Assembly (NCBI RefSeq): GCF_004801315.1
Contig: NZ_SSNW01000009.1
Location: 1-64,000, forward strand
Direction: 5' to 3'
DNA from: Deinococcus sp. Arct2-2
GTDB taxonomy: Bacteria; Deinococcota; Deinococci; Deinococcales; Deinococcaceae
DNA length: 64,000 bases
Positions 27,366 to 36,065 of this stretch are shown piece by piece. Both the position numbers and the translations under genes were made by a program. Under the pieces are notes generated by a model. That model searched no databases. It saw nothing but the letters and a program-made list of their open reading frames with translations, and had not been told where the DNA came from. Each line of letters begins with the position of its first letter. The stretch's first letter is position 1.

Positions 27366-27611
27366 TTACAGCCCCTTGTCATCCCCCGGAGTGCTGCCGA
27401 AGCTGGTGCCTGTGCTGGCCGCGCTATCCGATTGGCCGGGCTGCTGCGGCACCGCTGAGTCGGCGTCGCGGGTGTGGGTGGGGCCGCCCGTGACGGTGGG
27501 CGTGTCGGCCATCCCGCTTTCCGACTCATCGGTGTACCCGGCCCGCTCGCTCATGCCGTTGCCCGCATCGTCTGGGAGGCCGCCCAAAGTGCTGTCATCG
27601 CTTTTGGTCAT
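27366..27611 (-). CDS. Small acidic hydrophilic protein of unknown function
   Basis: 81 residues, low complexity and rich in G, S, T, D and P, with no hydrophobic core, as in disordered or hydrophilin-like proteins. GGAG precedes the ATG at 27611 by 5 nt. An ATG at 27623 would add four residues. The gene call rests on the ribosome site and the unbiased amino-acid content; it could be spurious. Confidence 0.45.
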   Translation of the reverse strand: MTKSDDSTLGGLPDDAGNGMSERAGYTDESESGMADTPTVTGGPTHTRDADSAVPQQPGQSDSAASTGTSFGSTPGDDKGL

Positions 27612-27696
27612 AGCTCCAGTCATAGCGCCCGCCGCTGGCCTCTGCGTGACGGCAGGCTAAAGATTCGCTGGGAATCGGGAGAGGGGAATGGACGCT

Positions 27697-27824
27697 GCGT
27701 GTAAACCCCCAGTCTGCTCTGCTTCGCAGCTGTACCAGTCCGCAGCCAGCCCCCGTTAGAGGGGAGCGCAAGTGCTTTGGTCCTCCCCTTAAGGGGGGCG
27801 TTGCACAGCAACGGGGGGGTTCAC
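27697..27824 (+). repeat. MITE-like palindromic intergenic element, copy 3
   Basis: Same orientation as the copy at 13526-13641, with a 12-15 bp insertion near the left end (GCTGTACCAGTCC-like). Ends GGGGGGGTTCACC. Followed by TTAGACCC-type words at 27876-27908. Confidence 0.8.
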
Positions 27825-27930
27825 CTTCCACCATGACAAACGAGTGCCAACCCACCCACATATCAAACAATCCCTTCTTAGACCCTTAGACCCTCGCCCC
27901 TTAGACGCTTTTGAATCCCCACCCCTGCCC

Positions 27931-27936
27931 TAGAAT
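27931..27936 (+). promoter_or_regulatory. -10 box TAGAAT, leaderless hydrolase gene
   Basis: TAGAAT ends 6 nt before the ATG at 27943; TTGAAT stands 14 nt further upstream. Confidence 0.45.
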
Positions 27937-27942
27937 GCCGGT

Positions 27943-28854
27943 ATGACGTGGTCTGACGATGCCTTTGAAGAGCGCCTGAACGGTGCAGATTTATATTTCG
28001 AGGTGACCGGGCCGGAAGACACCGACGCTCCTGCCATCATCTATTTGCACGGCGGCCCCGGCTACAACAGCTATTCCTTCCGGGCGCTGTTTGGAGAACG
28101 GCTGGAACACCGCCGCGTAATTTATCTGGATCAGCGCGGATCGGGGCGTAGCGGGCCGCTGGAAGACACCGAGCAGGGCGACGCCGCGCTGGATCTGGAT
28201 ACGTTGGTGGCCGATGTGGAAGCCCTGCGCGACCACTTGGACTTGGGGCCTATTATTCCGCTAGGACACGGGTTCGGGGCGCTGGTGGCGCTGGAATATG
28301 CACGGCGGCATCCCCAAACGACGGCGCGGGTGGTGGTGGTCAATCCGTGGGTACATTTTCCCGAATTGGCCCTGACCCTGCTGAGTGAGGCAAGCGCCCG
28401 CCGCAAAGTGGCCCTGCACGATCCCGCCGCCGATCTGCGGGCCAACACGCCCGAAGGCGAATATCCGGCAGTAGGCAACGCCCGCGTAGAAGCCGCCTTT
28501 GAGCTGCTGAACGGGCGCGACCTCCTGAACGCCATGCAGTTCAAAGACGCGCCCAGCCGAATGCATTTGGAATTTGCCGATGCTGGGGGCCAGTTGGCAG
28601 GCGGCGGCGAAGTGCAGGAGGCGCTGGTGTATCAGGGCATGTGGGAGTTTGAATACACGCCCTTTTTGCAAGAAGTACGCCGCCCCATTTTTGTCATTGC
28701 GGGCGGACAAGACCGCACGAGTTACCCCGAACAGGTAGGCTGGCTAGCCGACTTAGCCGACGCCGACGTGACCGTGCTGGACGCCGGACACTACCCGTGG
28801 ATAGATGACGAGGAAGCCTTCGCGGAAGCCTTGGAGGAGGCGTTGACAAGGTAA
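27943..28854 (+). CDS. Alpha/beta-hydrolase fold protein with Ser-to-Gly nucleophile change
   Basis: A 303-residue protein that resembles proline iminopeptidases: oxyanion loop H-G-G-P-G near residues 34-38, D-Q-R-G-S-G-R-S near 62-69, and the elbow L-G-H-G-F-G-A at 107-113. In active enzymes the elbow reads G-x-S-x-G; here position 110 is Gly (codon GGG). The Asp (about 257, G-G-Q-D) and His (283, A-G-H-Y) of the triad are kept. So it is either inactive as a hydrolase or works by another route. It has its own leaderless promoter. Confidence 0.8.
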   Translation: MTWSDDAFEERLNGADLYFEVTGPEDTDAPAIIYLHGGPGYNSYSFRALFGERLEHRRVIYLDQRGSGRSGPLEDTEQGDAALDLDTLVADVEALRDHLDLGPIIPLGHGFGALVALEYARRHPQTTARVVVVNPWVHFPELALTLLSEASARRKVALHDPAADLRANTPEGEYPAVGNARVEAAFELLNGRDLLNAMQFKDAPSRMHLEFADAGGQLAGGGEVQEALVYQGMWEFEYTPFLQEVRRPIFVIAGGQDRTSYPEQVGWLADLADADVTVLDAGHYPWIDDEEAFAEALEEALTR

Positions 28855-29276
28855 AACGCAGTAAGTGGTGAGTGGGTAGTGGGAAAAGCGGGGCGCTGGG
28901 CAGATACGGCGCTCCGGTTGTTCTGTATTGCAAACCCAAAACCTAACTTCCCGTTGAGTGTGAGGCCGTCGTGCGTGCAACGCGCGGGCCAATTCCATGT
29001 TCAAGACGACTGGCAATTCCGCTTCAGAGGGACGATTCAGCCGAGTCTGGACGCGACAAGATCAATCCTGCCGAGCGCAGCGACAAACTCCCCTGCACCC
29101 TTTGGGGGCGGGGGCTGGGGGGTGGGGGAAAGCGTGGGAACGAGCCAAGAGAACTGACTGAACTTCCTGTGAAGCGTGAAGGCTCAAGCTTGCTGCTTTT
29201 TCACTTCACAGCAGCGGCCCAAAACGCCATCTCCATCTTTCGCCAACCTGTCGCTGCACACCCGCACCCCAGCCGC
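28855..29276. other. Gene-free region with dispersed words
   Basis: No supported gene. The start (28860-28890) carries AGTGGTGAGTGGGTAGTGGGAAA, related to the words after the regulator stop at 8720-8758. A G-rich run lies at 29100-29130. Confidence 0.35.
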
Positions 29277-29282
29277 TAGACT
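29277..29282 (+). promoter_or_regulatory. -10 box TAGACT before the Rad52-like gene
   Basis: TAGACT ends 8 nt before the ATG at 29291; no ribosome site between. Confidence 0.35.
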
Positions 29283-29290
29283 CAGGGCCT

Positions 29291-29896
29291 ATGGCCGACC
29301 TAGACCGTGTACGTGAGGCGCTGCGTGCCAGCATGACCGCTTGGGCAACCCTAGAAGTTCGGGGCGATCAGGCCCGCGTGACGCCCGCCCCTGACCCCGA
29401 TTCCTTGGCCGCACTGCTAGACCGCGTCGACCCGACGTGGGGCATCGGCTGGGGCTGCGACTCTATGACGCCGCCGGTGGTGCGTGCCCGTCTGACGGTG
29501 CTGGGTGTGCAGCGTGAAGGGCTGGCACAGGCGCACTCGCTGGCCGATGCGAAGTTGGCCGCCCTTGCCGATGCGGGCCGCCTGTTTGGGGTGGGCAGCA
29601 GCACGGAAGGGCAGTGGGTGGAATACGACGCCGAGGACGGGGCCAATACCTCCGATCTGGATGTGGAGGCCGAGGAAGGGGCCGTGAGCATGACCGGAGC
29701 CGTACCGCTGCCGCCCGAACCACCCCGCGATCCTCAGATGGAAAAAGCGCGGCGGCACATCGAAGACCTGATGGAGCAACTGAAGGCGGCGGGCAAAGGC
29801 GGCGCGGCGGCGCGGGTGGTGCTTCGTGGCTACGGCGAAACCGTGGACGAAAGCCGAGCCATTTATAAGGAACTTCAGGGGATTCTGAAGGGCTAA
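29291..29896 (+). CDS. Rad52/DdrA-like protein (possible single-strand annealing)
   Basis: 201 residues. The middle resembles the Rad52/DdrA fold: a D-x-x-W-G-x-G-W strand (about 49-57), V-R-A-R-L-T-V-L-G-V-Q-R-E-G (64-77), a long Ala-rich helix A-D-A-K-L-A-A-L-A-D-A-G-R-L-F-G-V-G (86-103), then Q-W-V-E-Y-D-A-E-D-G. DdrA in Deinococcus radiodurans binds and protects single-stranded 3' ends and shares these elements (R-L-T-V-L-G-V, F-G-I-G, W-V-D-F-D). The C-terminal 60 residues form a helical region with K-A-R-R-H-I-E-D-L. It may be DdrA's orthologue or a paralogue; I call only the resemblance. No radiation-response palindrome was seen upstream. Confidence 0.5.
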   Translation: MADLDRVREALRASMTAWATLEVRGDQARVTPAPDPDSLAALLDRVDPTWGIGWGCDSMTPPVVRARLTVLGVQREGLAQAHSLADAKLAALADAGRLFGVGSSTEGQWVEYDAEDGANTSDLDVEAEEGAVSMTGAVPLPPEPPRDPQMEKARRHIEDLMEQLKAAGKGGAAARVVLRGYGETVDESRAIYKELQGILKG

Positions 29897-29976
29897 TCCG
29901 GCATTTGCCCTGCGGAACGGCCTGAGCTTAGGGCAGAATAGGAGCGGAAAGAGCCAGCAGACAGGAGGCGAGGGGC

Positions 29977-30750
29977 GTGCAGAAGTTTATTGCCATAGGG
30001 GACGTTCACGCCGACTGGGACGGCTTGTGGGGAGCGCTCCGGGCGGCGAGTTGCGTGGATCTGGACGGCCTGCCCACCTTGCCGGTGCGGGCGGGCTTGT
30101 ATCAGGTGGTCATCATCGGCGACCTCGTGCATCCCAAAAACTTGCGCGAATATGCCCGCCTGACGGGGCTGCTGGACTTCGATCCCCGCGACCCTGACCA
30201 CTTATTTTTGGCCGCCCGCGAGCAGGTCAAGCAACTGGAGCGCCTGAAAACTTATCAGGAGGCCGCGCCACACGCCGTGCATCTCATTTTGGGCAACCAC
30301 GACGACGCGGTGCTGAATACCTCGTATGTGTTGGGCACGACGGCTGGCATGGTGCATGTGGAATTCGACCCGGCGCACGGCGGCATTCATCTGCCGCCCC
30401 ACCTGAGCGTCTGGATTCAGGGTTTCATTCGGGAAATCCGGCTGGCCGGGGTGCAGTTCGCGCATGTCAGCCCTCTGCCCGCGCACACCTATTACGACGA
30501 CCTCTTTTACGCCGATCATTCCACCAAACGCTGGTTTCGCGACTCACCGGAATACGTGCAGATGGCAGGCTTGGCCTTCGGCGTGTACGGCCACACCCAA
30601 CTGGAAAACGGAATCTACATTCATGAAGACGAAGAAGGCCGCCCCGACTTTGCCATGATTGACGCGCTACACAGCCGCGAGTACCTAGAGCTGATGCTGG
30701 ATGCCGACGCCCTCAGCCCCGTTCAGAGCGTGCGGGCCGTGCCGTTTTAG
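29977..30750 (+). CDS. Calcineurin-like metallophosphoesterase
   Basis: 257 residues. Metal motifs in order: G-D-V-H-A-D-W near 8-14, I-I-G-D-L-V near 46-51, G-N-H-D-D near 107-111, H-V-S-P and Y-G-H-T-Q near 205-209. These belong to phosphoserine/threonine or nucleotide phosphoesterases; the substrate is unknown. GTG start at 29977 has AGGAGG about 9 nt upstream. It ends 145 bp before the tRNA pair. Confidence 0.8.
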   Translation: MQKFIAIGDVHADWDGLWGALRAASCVDLDGLPTLPVRAGLYQVVIIGDLVHPKNLREYARLTGLLDFDPRDPDHLFLAAREQVKQLERLKTYQEAAPHAVHLILGNHDDAVLNTSYVLGTTAGMVHVEFDPAHGGIHLPPHLSVWIQGFIREIRLAGVQFAHVSPLPAHTYYDDLFYADHSTKRWFRDSPEYVQMAGLAFGVYGHTQLENGIYIHEDEEGRPDFAMIDALHSREYLELMLDADALSPVQSVRAVPF

Positions 30751-30803
30751 TCCTTTTTGAGCGGTGCAGACCCCCAATTTCTGGCCGCCCTCTTGCCGTC
30801 CGG

Positions 30804-30832
30804 TTGACAAGGCGCAGGAGCGCGGCTATCCT
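30804..30832 (+). promoter_or_regulatory. Sigma-70 promoter of the tRNA-Asp/tRNA-Phe unit
   Basis: TTGACA (30804-30809), 17-bp spacer, TATCCT (30827-30832), 64 bp before tRNA-Asp. The best promoter match in the window. Confidence 0.75.
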
Positions 30833-30895
30833 TAACCCCGCTGCTTTTCAGTGTCTTCTTCTGGGAGGACTGAAGCGGCCTACAGTTTAAGGAAT

Positions 30896-30971
<76 letters not shown>

Positions 30972-30995
30972 TCCCCTCCCCTTTTGGGGAATTTC

Positions 30996-31073
<78 letters not shown>

Positions 31074-31082
31074 AGCTTTTAG

Positions 31083-31106
31083 CCCCGTCTAGGACGGGGT
31101 TTTTTC
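31083..31106 (+). terminator. Strong rho-independent terminator after tRNA-Phe
   Basis: CCCCGTC/GACGGGG (31083-31089 with 31093-31099), 3-nt loop, then TTTTTT. It lies just inside the island and stops the tRNA transcript before the integrase gene. Confidence 0.9.
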
Positions 31107-31232
31107 GTTTTGCTCTCGCGTCATGAGTGAGATGAGATAGGCCGAATCGTGTGGTCTGGGCAGTCCGGAGAGCAACACACTATTCAGCACGGTAGGCCGA
31201 AAGTTGACCCCGAACACCGCAAGGGGGCACTC

Positions 31233-32150
31233 ATGAACTTGTCCGAACTGTGGGAACGTCACGCCCGGAGCCTGAAGCTGCGGCGGCGCAGCGAGTACAC
31301 ACTCACCTACTATCGGGCCACCGCCCGGAGTCTATGCCGCTTCCTGACCGAAGTGGAGCACCCCATGCAGGCCGAGGGCGTCACAGTGGGCGACCTGCGG
31401 GGATACCTGGAGCATCTGCAAGAGAAGGGCCTCGCCGAAGGCGGCATTGACGCCCATTACCGCGCCCTGAAAGGATTGTTCGGCTGGGCCGTAGCTGAAG
31501 AGTTGCTCGACCGTGACCCGACTCGCCGTCTGGAACGACCCCAGAAACCGCAGCGAATGATGGTCACGCTCAGTCCCGACGAGTGCCGCCGCTTGCTGGA
31601 TGTGGCCCGTAAGAGTCCAAGTAAAGGCCGCGACACAGCGATGGTCGTGACTCTCTTCGATACGGGGCTGCGGCTGGCTGAACTGGCTGGACTCACCCTG
31701 ACCGATGTGCGCTTTACCGAAGGCCACCTCCTGGTCGTTGGCAAGGGCAACAAGGAGCGGGTGGTTCCGCTAGGCATGCGTTCTACCGAAACGCTAGAGA
31801 GATACATTCGTCGCCACCGCCAGCCTCGGCATATCAGTGTGCAAGGAGTTTTCTTAGGCCGAACCGGGCTGCCCCTGACCCGCTCCGGCGTTTCACAGGT
31901 GCTGGCCGACCTCGCGAAGCAGGCCGCGATTCCGAGGGCCCATGCCGCGCCGCACGCTTTTCGGCGGGCCTTTGCCGTCAACTACCTGCGCAACGGGGGC
32001 GATGTGTTCTCGCTCCAGCACGTCATGGGCCACACCAACCTCGACATGACCCGCCGCTACGTCCAGCTCCTGCCCGAAGACCTTCAGCAGGTGCATGGCC
32101 GAGTCTCGCCCGCCGACCGTCTGATGGCGAATCAAAGGGTGAGCCGATGA
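31233..32150 (+). CDS. Tyrosine recombinase/integrase of the island
   Basis: 305 residues, XerC/D-like. SAM-like N-terminal core-binding domain (about 1-95), catalytic domain with R147 (T-G-L-R-L-A-E-L), a Lys near 174 in G-K-G-N-K-E-R, H241-x-x-R244, H267 (G-H-T-N-L) and the nucleophile Y276. All catalytic residues are kept, so it is likely active. ATG at 31233 follows AAGGGGG; the GTG at 31149 is too far upstream. Position beside the attL copy of tRNA-Phe marks it as the island integrase. The next gene overlaps its stop by 4 bp. Confidence 0.93.
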   Translation: MNLSELWERHARSLKLRRRSEYTLTYYRATARSLCRFLTEVEHPMQAEGVTVGDLRGYLEHLQEKGLAEGGIDAHYRALKGLFGWAVAEELLDRDPTRRLERPQKPQRMMVTLSPDECRRLLDVARKSPSKGRDTAMVVTLFDTGLRLAELAGLTLTDVRFTEGHLLVVGKGNKERVVPLGMRSTETLERYIRRHRQPRHISVQGVFLGRTGLPLTRSGVSQVLADLAKQAAIPRAHAAPHAFRRAFAVNYLRNGGDVFSLQHVMGHTNLDMTRRYVQLLPEDLQQVHGRVSPADRLMANQRVSR

Positions 32151-32731
32151 GTGCCAAGCCGACTGTCCTCCAGCAGCAGGTCTGTGCGGCCACCATTGCA
32201 TTGAGAGGCAACCTTGAATACATCGCATGGCGCGAAGAACACCCTTACGGCAACAACCGGGCCTCGGTGGGGGTGCAGCTGTGTGCCTCGCTGCTGCTGT
32301 GGGTGGCGATTTGCCCGCTGGAAGAGGCTCTCCTTTGGCTCGACACCGACATTCAGGGCCCCCGCAACCAGCGGCGGCGCAGCATCCCAGACCTGCTGCT
32401 GAGCGAGCCGGAGAGCTTCCGCAGCCGTCTCCCCCAATGGCGGCAGGCCATCGCCGCTGGGCAGGTGGAAGTGGTGTTTGGCCGCAACGAATGGACAGTG
32501 GGTGGATTGCGGGCTTGGCTCACTGCCGAGCAGGGGGGCGGCCCCCTCGGCTGGGAGATGACCCTTGACCGCAGCCGTCTGGACGCCTTGGTGGATGCCC
32601 TCGACGCGCTGCTGCCGTTCTGGGGCGTGCCGCTCACACTGCCTGACGCATCGGCAATCCCAGCAGATGCGTCGCCCACCGGTACGGCGCAAAAGCGCAG
32701 GCGGGGTCGCCGGGGCAAACCGAAAGAATAG
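32147..32731 (+). CDS. Protein of unknown function, coupled to the integrase
   Basis: 194 residues. A hydrophobic helix around 48-62 (L-C-A-S-L-L-L-W-V-A-I-C-P-L), several Trp, and a very basic tail R-R-R-G-R-R-G-K-P-K-E that could bind nucleic acid. The ATG overlaps the integrase stop, so it is made with it and might help recombination; no family is recognised. Its last 98 bp overlap, tail to tail, the minus-strand gene that ends at 32634. Confidence 0.6.
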   Translation: MSAKPTVLQQQVCAATIALRGNLEYIAWREEHPYGNNRASVGVQLCASLLLWVAICPLEEALLWLDTDIQGPRNQRRRSIPDLLLSEPESFRSRLPQWRQAIAAGQVEVVFGRNEWTVGGLRAWLTAEQGGGPLGWEMTLDRSRLDALVDALDALLPFWGVPLTLPDASAIPADASPTGTAQKRRRGRRGKPKE

Positions 32732-33212
32732 GCGCGTGGAGGGCGACAGGCACGCAGTACAGTTGGGTCAGGACGCCCTCTTCCACCACGGCCAGCAAGA
32801 AGAAATCCACGTCTCGCTGGAAGTCTTTCTGGTAGACCTTCTGGCCCCTCTTGGTGGTACGGCGTTCATCGAGGCGGAAGCGAAAGCATCTGCCGTGAAG
32901 GCTGCCAGTGGTTTTGACATCCAGCCGCCACCCATTGACGCGCAGGTCATCGGGGGCGGTATGCCACTGCCGGTAGACAGGGTGGCCCTCAGCGGTTAGG
33001 TATTCGGCTACCACCTCTTCTCCGCACTTGGCCAAGGCATTACGGGGTTCGTTGCTGCCGAGGCCAAGTTCGTTCTTGCAGCGCTTGACGGTGGACAGGC
33101 TGAGGTCGAGAAGTTCGGCGATTTCGGGGTTCAGGAAACCGAGGCTGTGGGCTTCCTGAACTTGTCGGTGTTGGGCTTGGATACGGGGAGTCAACGTGCG
33201 GGTGTATGTCAT
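32634..33212 (-). CDS. HTH domain fused to a PD-(D/E)XK-like nuclease domain
   Basis: 192 residues. Residues 20-48 read as a helix-turn-helix (N-P-E-I-A-E-L-L-D-L-S-L-S-T-V-K-R-C). Then G-E-E-V-V-A-E-Y-L (64-72), D88/D89 and W-R-L-D-V-K-T-T (95-102), which fit the E...D...(D/E)-x-K core of restriction-like nucleases. A likely island-specific site-binding endonuclease; both halves are inferred from short motifs. Confidence 0.6.
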   Translation of the reverse strand: MTYTRTLTPRIQAQHRQVQEAHSLGFLNPEIAELLDLSLSTVKRCKNELGLGSNEPRNALAKCGEEVVAEYLTAEGHPVYRQWHTAPDDLRVNGWRLDVKTTGSLHGRCFRFRLDERRTTKRGQKVYQKDFQRDVDFFLLAVVEEGVLTQLYCVPVALHAPILSVCPGDPACAFAPYRWATHLLGLPMRQAV

Positions 33213-33235
33213 GGGATGCTCCTAGGCAAAACAAA

Positions 33236-33258
33236 CCGCCCAGCGGGAGACTGGGCGG
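33236..33258 (-). terminator. Rho-independent terminator of the SF2-like ATPase gene
   Basis: CCGCCCAG (33236-33243) pairs with CTGGGCGG (33251-33258); on the minus strand TTTGTTTTG follows. It lies between the 709-residue gene and the downstream HTH-nuclease gene. Confidence 0.8.
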
Positions 33259-33336
33259 GCAGAGGGTGAAGGGGGAGGCGGAATCAAAAAAAGAGAAAAA
33301 AGAAACCAAGAGAACTCTGTTGGCGGAGAAAGAAAT

Positions 33337-35466
33337 TCACCTCAACAGACGACGAAGAACCTCTTCTGCCTCGGCTGGACTCTCGGCATAGATGCGAGTG
33401 GTAGATGTTCCTATCGTTTTAGGCACAGCCACGTTATGACTGTTGAGCGTGTGCAGCCGAGCTGATGGGGCCGCGTGCAAGAGGGCCTCAACAAGCCGGG
33501 TATGGGCGCCGTCCGCAGCGTCAAATTCACCCAAGAGGCGTTGGATGGCGTCTGGATTCGAGAGCCACGCCGTCAGCACCTTGGCGTCGGTGCCCGCCCG
33601 CCTAAAGGTGGTGAGCCTCTTGACCACTTTGGCCTGGGCAACCCTCCACAGGGCGGCCTCCTGCGGTTTGAGCTTGTAGAGACCTAGCCCAGCCAGGCAC
33701 GCATGAGGCACCCCACCGAAGAGCACAAACAGCTCCTCGGCCAGAGCCTGCACCGCGCCCGCATGAAGCGGATTGCGACTCCAGCGCTGAAAGGCTAGGC
33801 GGGGCGTGAACTTCCGGCACCGTGCCCAAGAGGTCGGCAACGGGCCGGGATTGAACATCAAGACCACACGCGGACGCTCTCCTACAGGATAATTGGTCTG
33901 TCTACCCCGGTGGAGCATCTGAAGCAGCTCACTCTGATAGCCGTGGAGAGCAAGTTGCTTGCGGTCTTGTGGAGAGTGGGGGGCCAAGGCCGCCAGCGTG
34001 TGGAGTTCATAGGTTTTGGGGCGTCGCGGGGCATGCCAAGCCACGACATGCCTGCCATCGAAGGTGTTCACGCCACGACCACTGAACCAGTACATGAACC
34101 GGATGGCTCCCGGCGCCAACGGCGGCTCAAAGTGCCATGACCACCGCTCTTGAGGTGCTTCGTCTTGCAGAACCTCGACAGATTCCTTATAGGACAAGAC
34201 CACCGTGCCTGCCGCGTGGCCCCGCGTCAGTTCGCCGGTCTCCGCCATCAGATAGTGGAGCCGCTTGAGCTGCTGAGTGCCCTTCCGAAGGTTCTTGCGG
34301 TCGATTTCGAGCGCGTCCTCCTCGGCCTCTTTGTCTCCTACATACTCGATGTCAAGCGGCGTGTAAGGCCAGTTCTGGACATAGCGCACCGTGTGGTGGG
34401 GAAACATCCGTTCGTACTGCCGCAGTTCTGGACTGGCATAGGCATCCAAGATGATGATGGGTGGAGTGTCGCGGGGCAGGACGCGCAGCACTTCACCTCG
34501 GAACTTCATCTGGGTGACCTCCCCTTTGCTGTTCTTGTCCCAAGTTAAGCCGAAGCGGGCACTGGTGTTGCAGGGACTGGACAGGTCTTCTTCAAACGTG
34601 CGGAAAAAGTCTTCTGGCACAGGGGATTTCCGCCCCTTGGTGGCTTTCTTGAGGGCGTGCTTAAAGCAGGCCGTGTTCAGGCTCAGGCCCGCCAATTCTC
34701 TATGCAATTCAGTCCAGAACACCTTTCCAGTGAGGCTAAACAGCGTCTTTTTCTTGATACCGTCATCTACCCTGTCAGCAGAGGCATTGAACTCACCCCG
34801 CAAGGCCCGGTGCATGAGCCTGAGCAATGCCCCCTCGATGGGCCCATCTGTTCCACTCGCCTGATGTTTCTCAAAGAAGGCCAACGTCAACGGGTTGCTC
34901 TTTTCGGAGTCCTCAAGGGTGTATATGAACGAGCCGACAGGGTCTTCGTCCACAACGATGAGTTGCACGTCCTTCAGCAGGAGCTTAGAGAGCTTGTGCT
35001 CCGGATGTTGGAGAAATGAGGGTAAATGGGCGTGACTGACCACCTGAGCCAGTGTTCGGTGAGCCTCATCAAACTGCTCGTAATAGTTGATGCCGTTCTG
35101 CGTGGCGTAGTCGTGGCCATACAAGATGTTGACGACTTCCCACGGTCTCTCGAAGGGGTCGGCTGCAAAGATATTGAATCGGGGGTCAAGCAGGGCATGG
35201 AGTCGGCATTTGGCTTCTTGTCCCAGAGACTCTTTGGAATCTTTCGACTCTTTTTCCTGTGTGCCGTGGGTGGCCCACAAGACTCGGTACCGGGGGAGCA
35301 GGCGAGACGAACGGTCAAGAACAATGTCATGCACAGCCTGATACATAGCCGCGCTTTTTTGTGAGCCCGGTGGAGCCACAATCACGGTGACCTCGCCCCG
35401 TAGAGTGGTGTTAAGGATGGGCAACAACTCTTCTCGCGTGACCTTCGCTGGCGGTGTTGCCATCAC
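33337..35466 (-). CDS. Large SF2-helicase-like ATPase with atypical Walker A
   Basis: 709 residues. Walker A-like A-P-P-G-S-Q-K-S-A at 31-39 (Gln where the consensus has Gly before K-S), Walker B-like L-I-V-V-D-E-D-P at 169-176, and a late L-H-R-G-R-Q-T-N-Y resembling SF2 motif VI with its Arg finger (about residue 545). A-S-P-E-L-R and S-G-R-G-V-N-T-F-D give further helicase-like text. The pattern recalls origin-binding or replicative SF2 helicases of mobile elements, but I cannot assign a family. It heads the small minus-strand unit with the HTH-nuclease gene. Confidence 0.6.
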   Translation of the reverse strand: MMATPPAKVTREELLPILNTTLRGEVTVIVAPPGSQKSAAMYQAVHDIVLDRSSRLLPRYRVLWATHGTQEKESKDSKESLGQEAKCRLHALLDPRFNIFAADPFERPWEVVNILYGHDYATQNGINYYEQFDEAHRTLAQVVSHAHLPSFLQHPEHKLSKLLLKDVQLIVVDEDPVGSFIYTLEDSEKSNPLTLAFFEKHQASGTDGPIEGALLRLMHRALRGEFNASADRVDDGIKKKTLFSLTGKVFWTELHRELAGLSLNTACFKHALKKATKGRKSPVPEDFFRTFEEDLSSPCNTSARFGLTWDKNSKGEVTQMKFRGEVLRVLPRDTPPIIILDAYASPELRQYERMFPHHTVRYVQNWPYTPLDIEYVGDKEAEEDALEIDRKNLRKGTQQLKRLHYLMAETGELTRGHAAGTVVLSYKESVEVLQDEAPQERWSWHFEPPLAPGAIRFMYWFSGRGVNTFDGRHVVAWHAPRRPKTYELHTLAALAPHSPQDRKQLALHGYQSELLQMLHRGRQTNYPVGERPRVVLMFNPGPLPTSWARCRKFTPRLAFQRWSRNPLHAGAVQALAEELFVLFGGVPHACLAGLGLYKLKPQEAALWRVAQAKVVKRLTTFRRAGTDAKVLTAWLSNPDAIQRLLGEFDAADGAHTRLVEALLHAAPSARLHTLNSHNVAVPKTIGTSTTRIYAESPAEAEEVLRRLLR

Positions 35467-36065
35467 TGTACTGCTCTTGTGGAATGAAATCGGGGAATTC
35501 CTCGTCCCAGACGTACTATTCTGGCTATAGGGGTGGATGAAGATACAATCATTACTTACCAGAGTCCCAAAAATAAGAATTCAAAGTCAAGAGAAATCCC
35601 TGGCCAGGGTTAGGAAAGCACACGCCAGCTTCCCGATGCTGAAAAACGACGTGGTGAGGCCCATCGCTTGCTTGAGATACACGTCGCGCCCGGCATTGTG
35701 CGATACGAAACCAAACAACCTTGAAATTAACCCTTCACAGCGCAATCGGCGCGTAAGCGCCACGACGCCTTCAGGCGGCGCTGGGGTTGGGCCGATGACT
35801 TGACCGTTTGTGCGTCGAAGCAAGGTCAAGTCGCGTGCAACTCCGGGGCGGGTGTATGGGGGGAGTCCTACAACCTCTCGGACTTTGCCTGTTGGCGGGC
35901 GCGTCGATGTACACGGGGGGGCCTCCTCAGGACAGCATTACAACTTTGCTGCGGGCCGTTTTCTGGTGGAAAAAAGGGGTCGGTTCAGCGGTGCAACAGC
36001 AACTTTTCGGCGCACTCCTTACCGTCGCAGCCACTGTCCTGCCGATGAGTCCCTTCGCAGCCAGC
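35467..36065. other. Gene-free 600 bp between the ATPase and restriction genes
   Basis: Several short overlapping frames, none with a ribosome site or recognisable product. Text on the minus strand at 35587-35800 could be a worn fragment of a transposase-like gene, but no motif supports that. Likely an old junction between modules. Confidence 0.35.

Noticed and set aside
31149..31232. Longer integrase start at GTG 31149
   Set aside because: The added residues do not look like a recombinase, and ATG 31233 has a clear AAGGGGG site.
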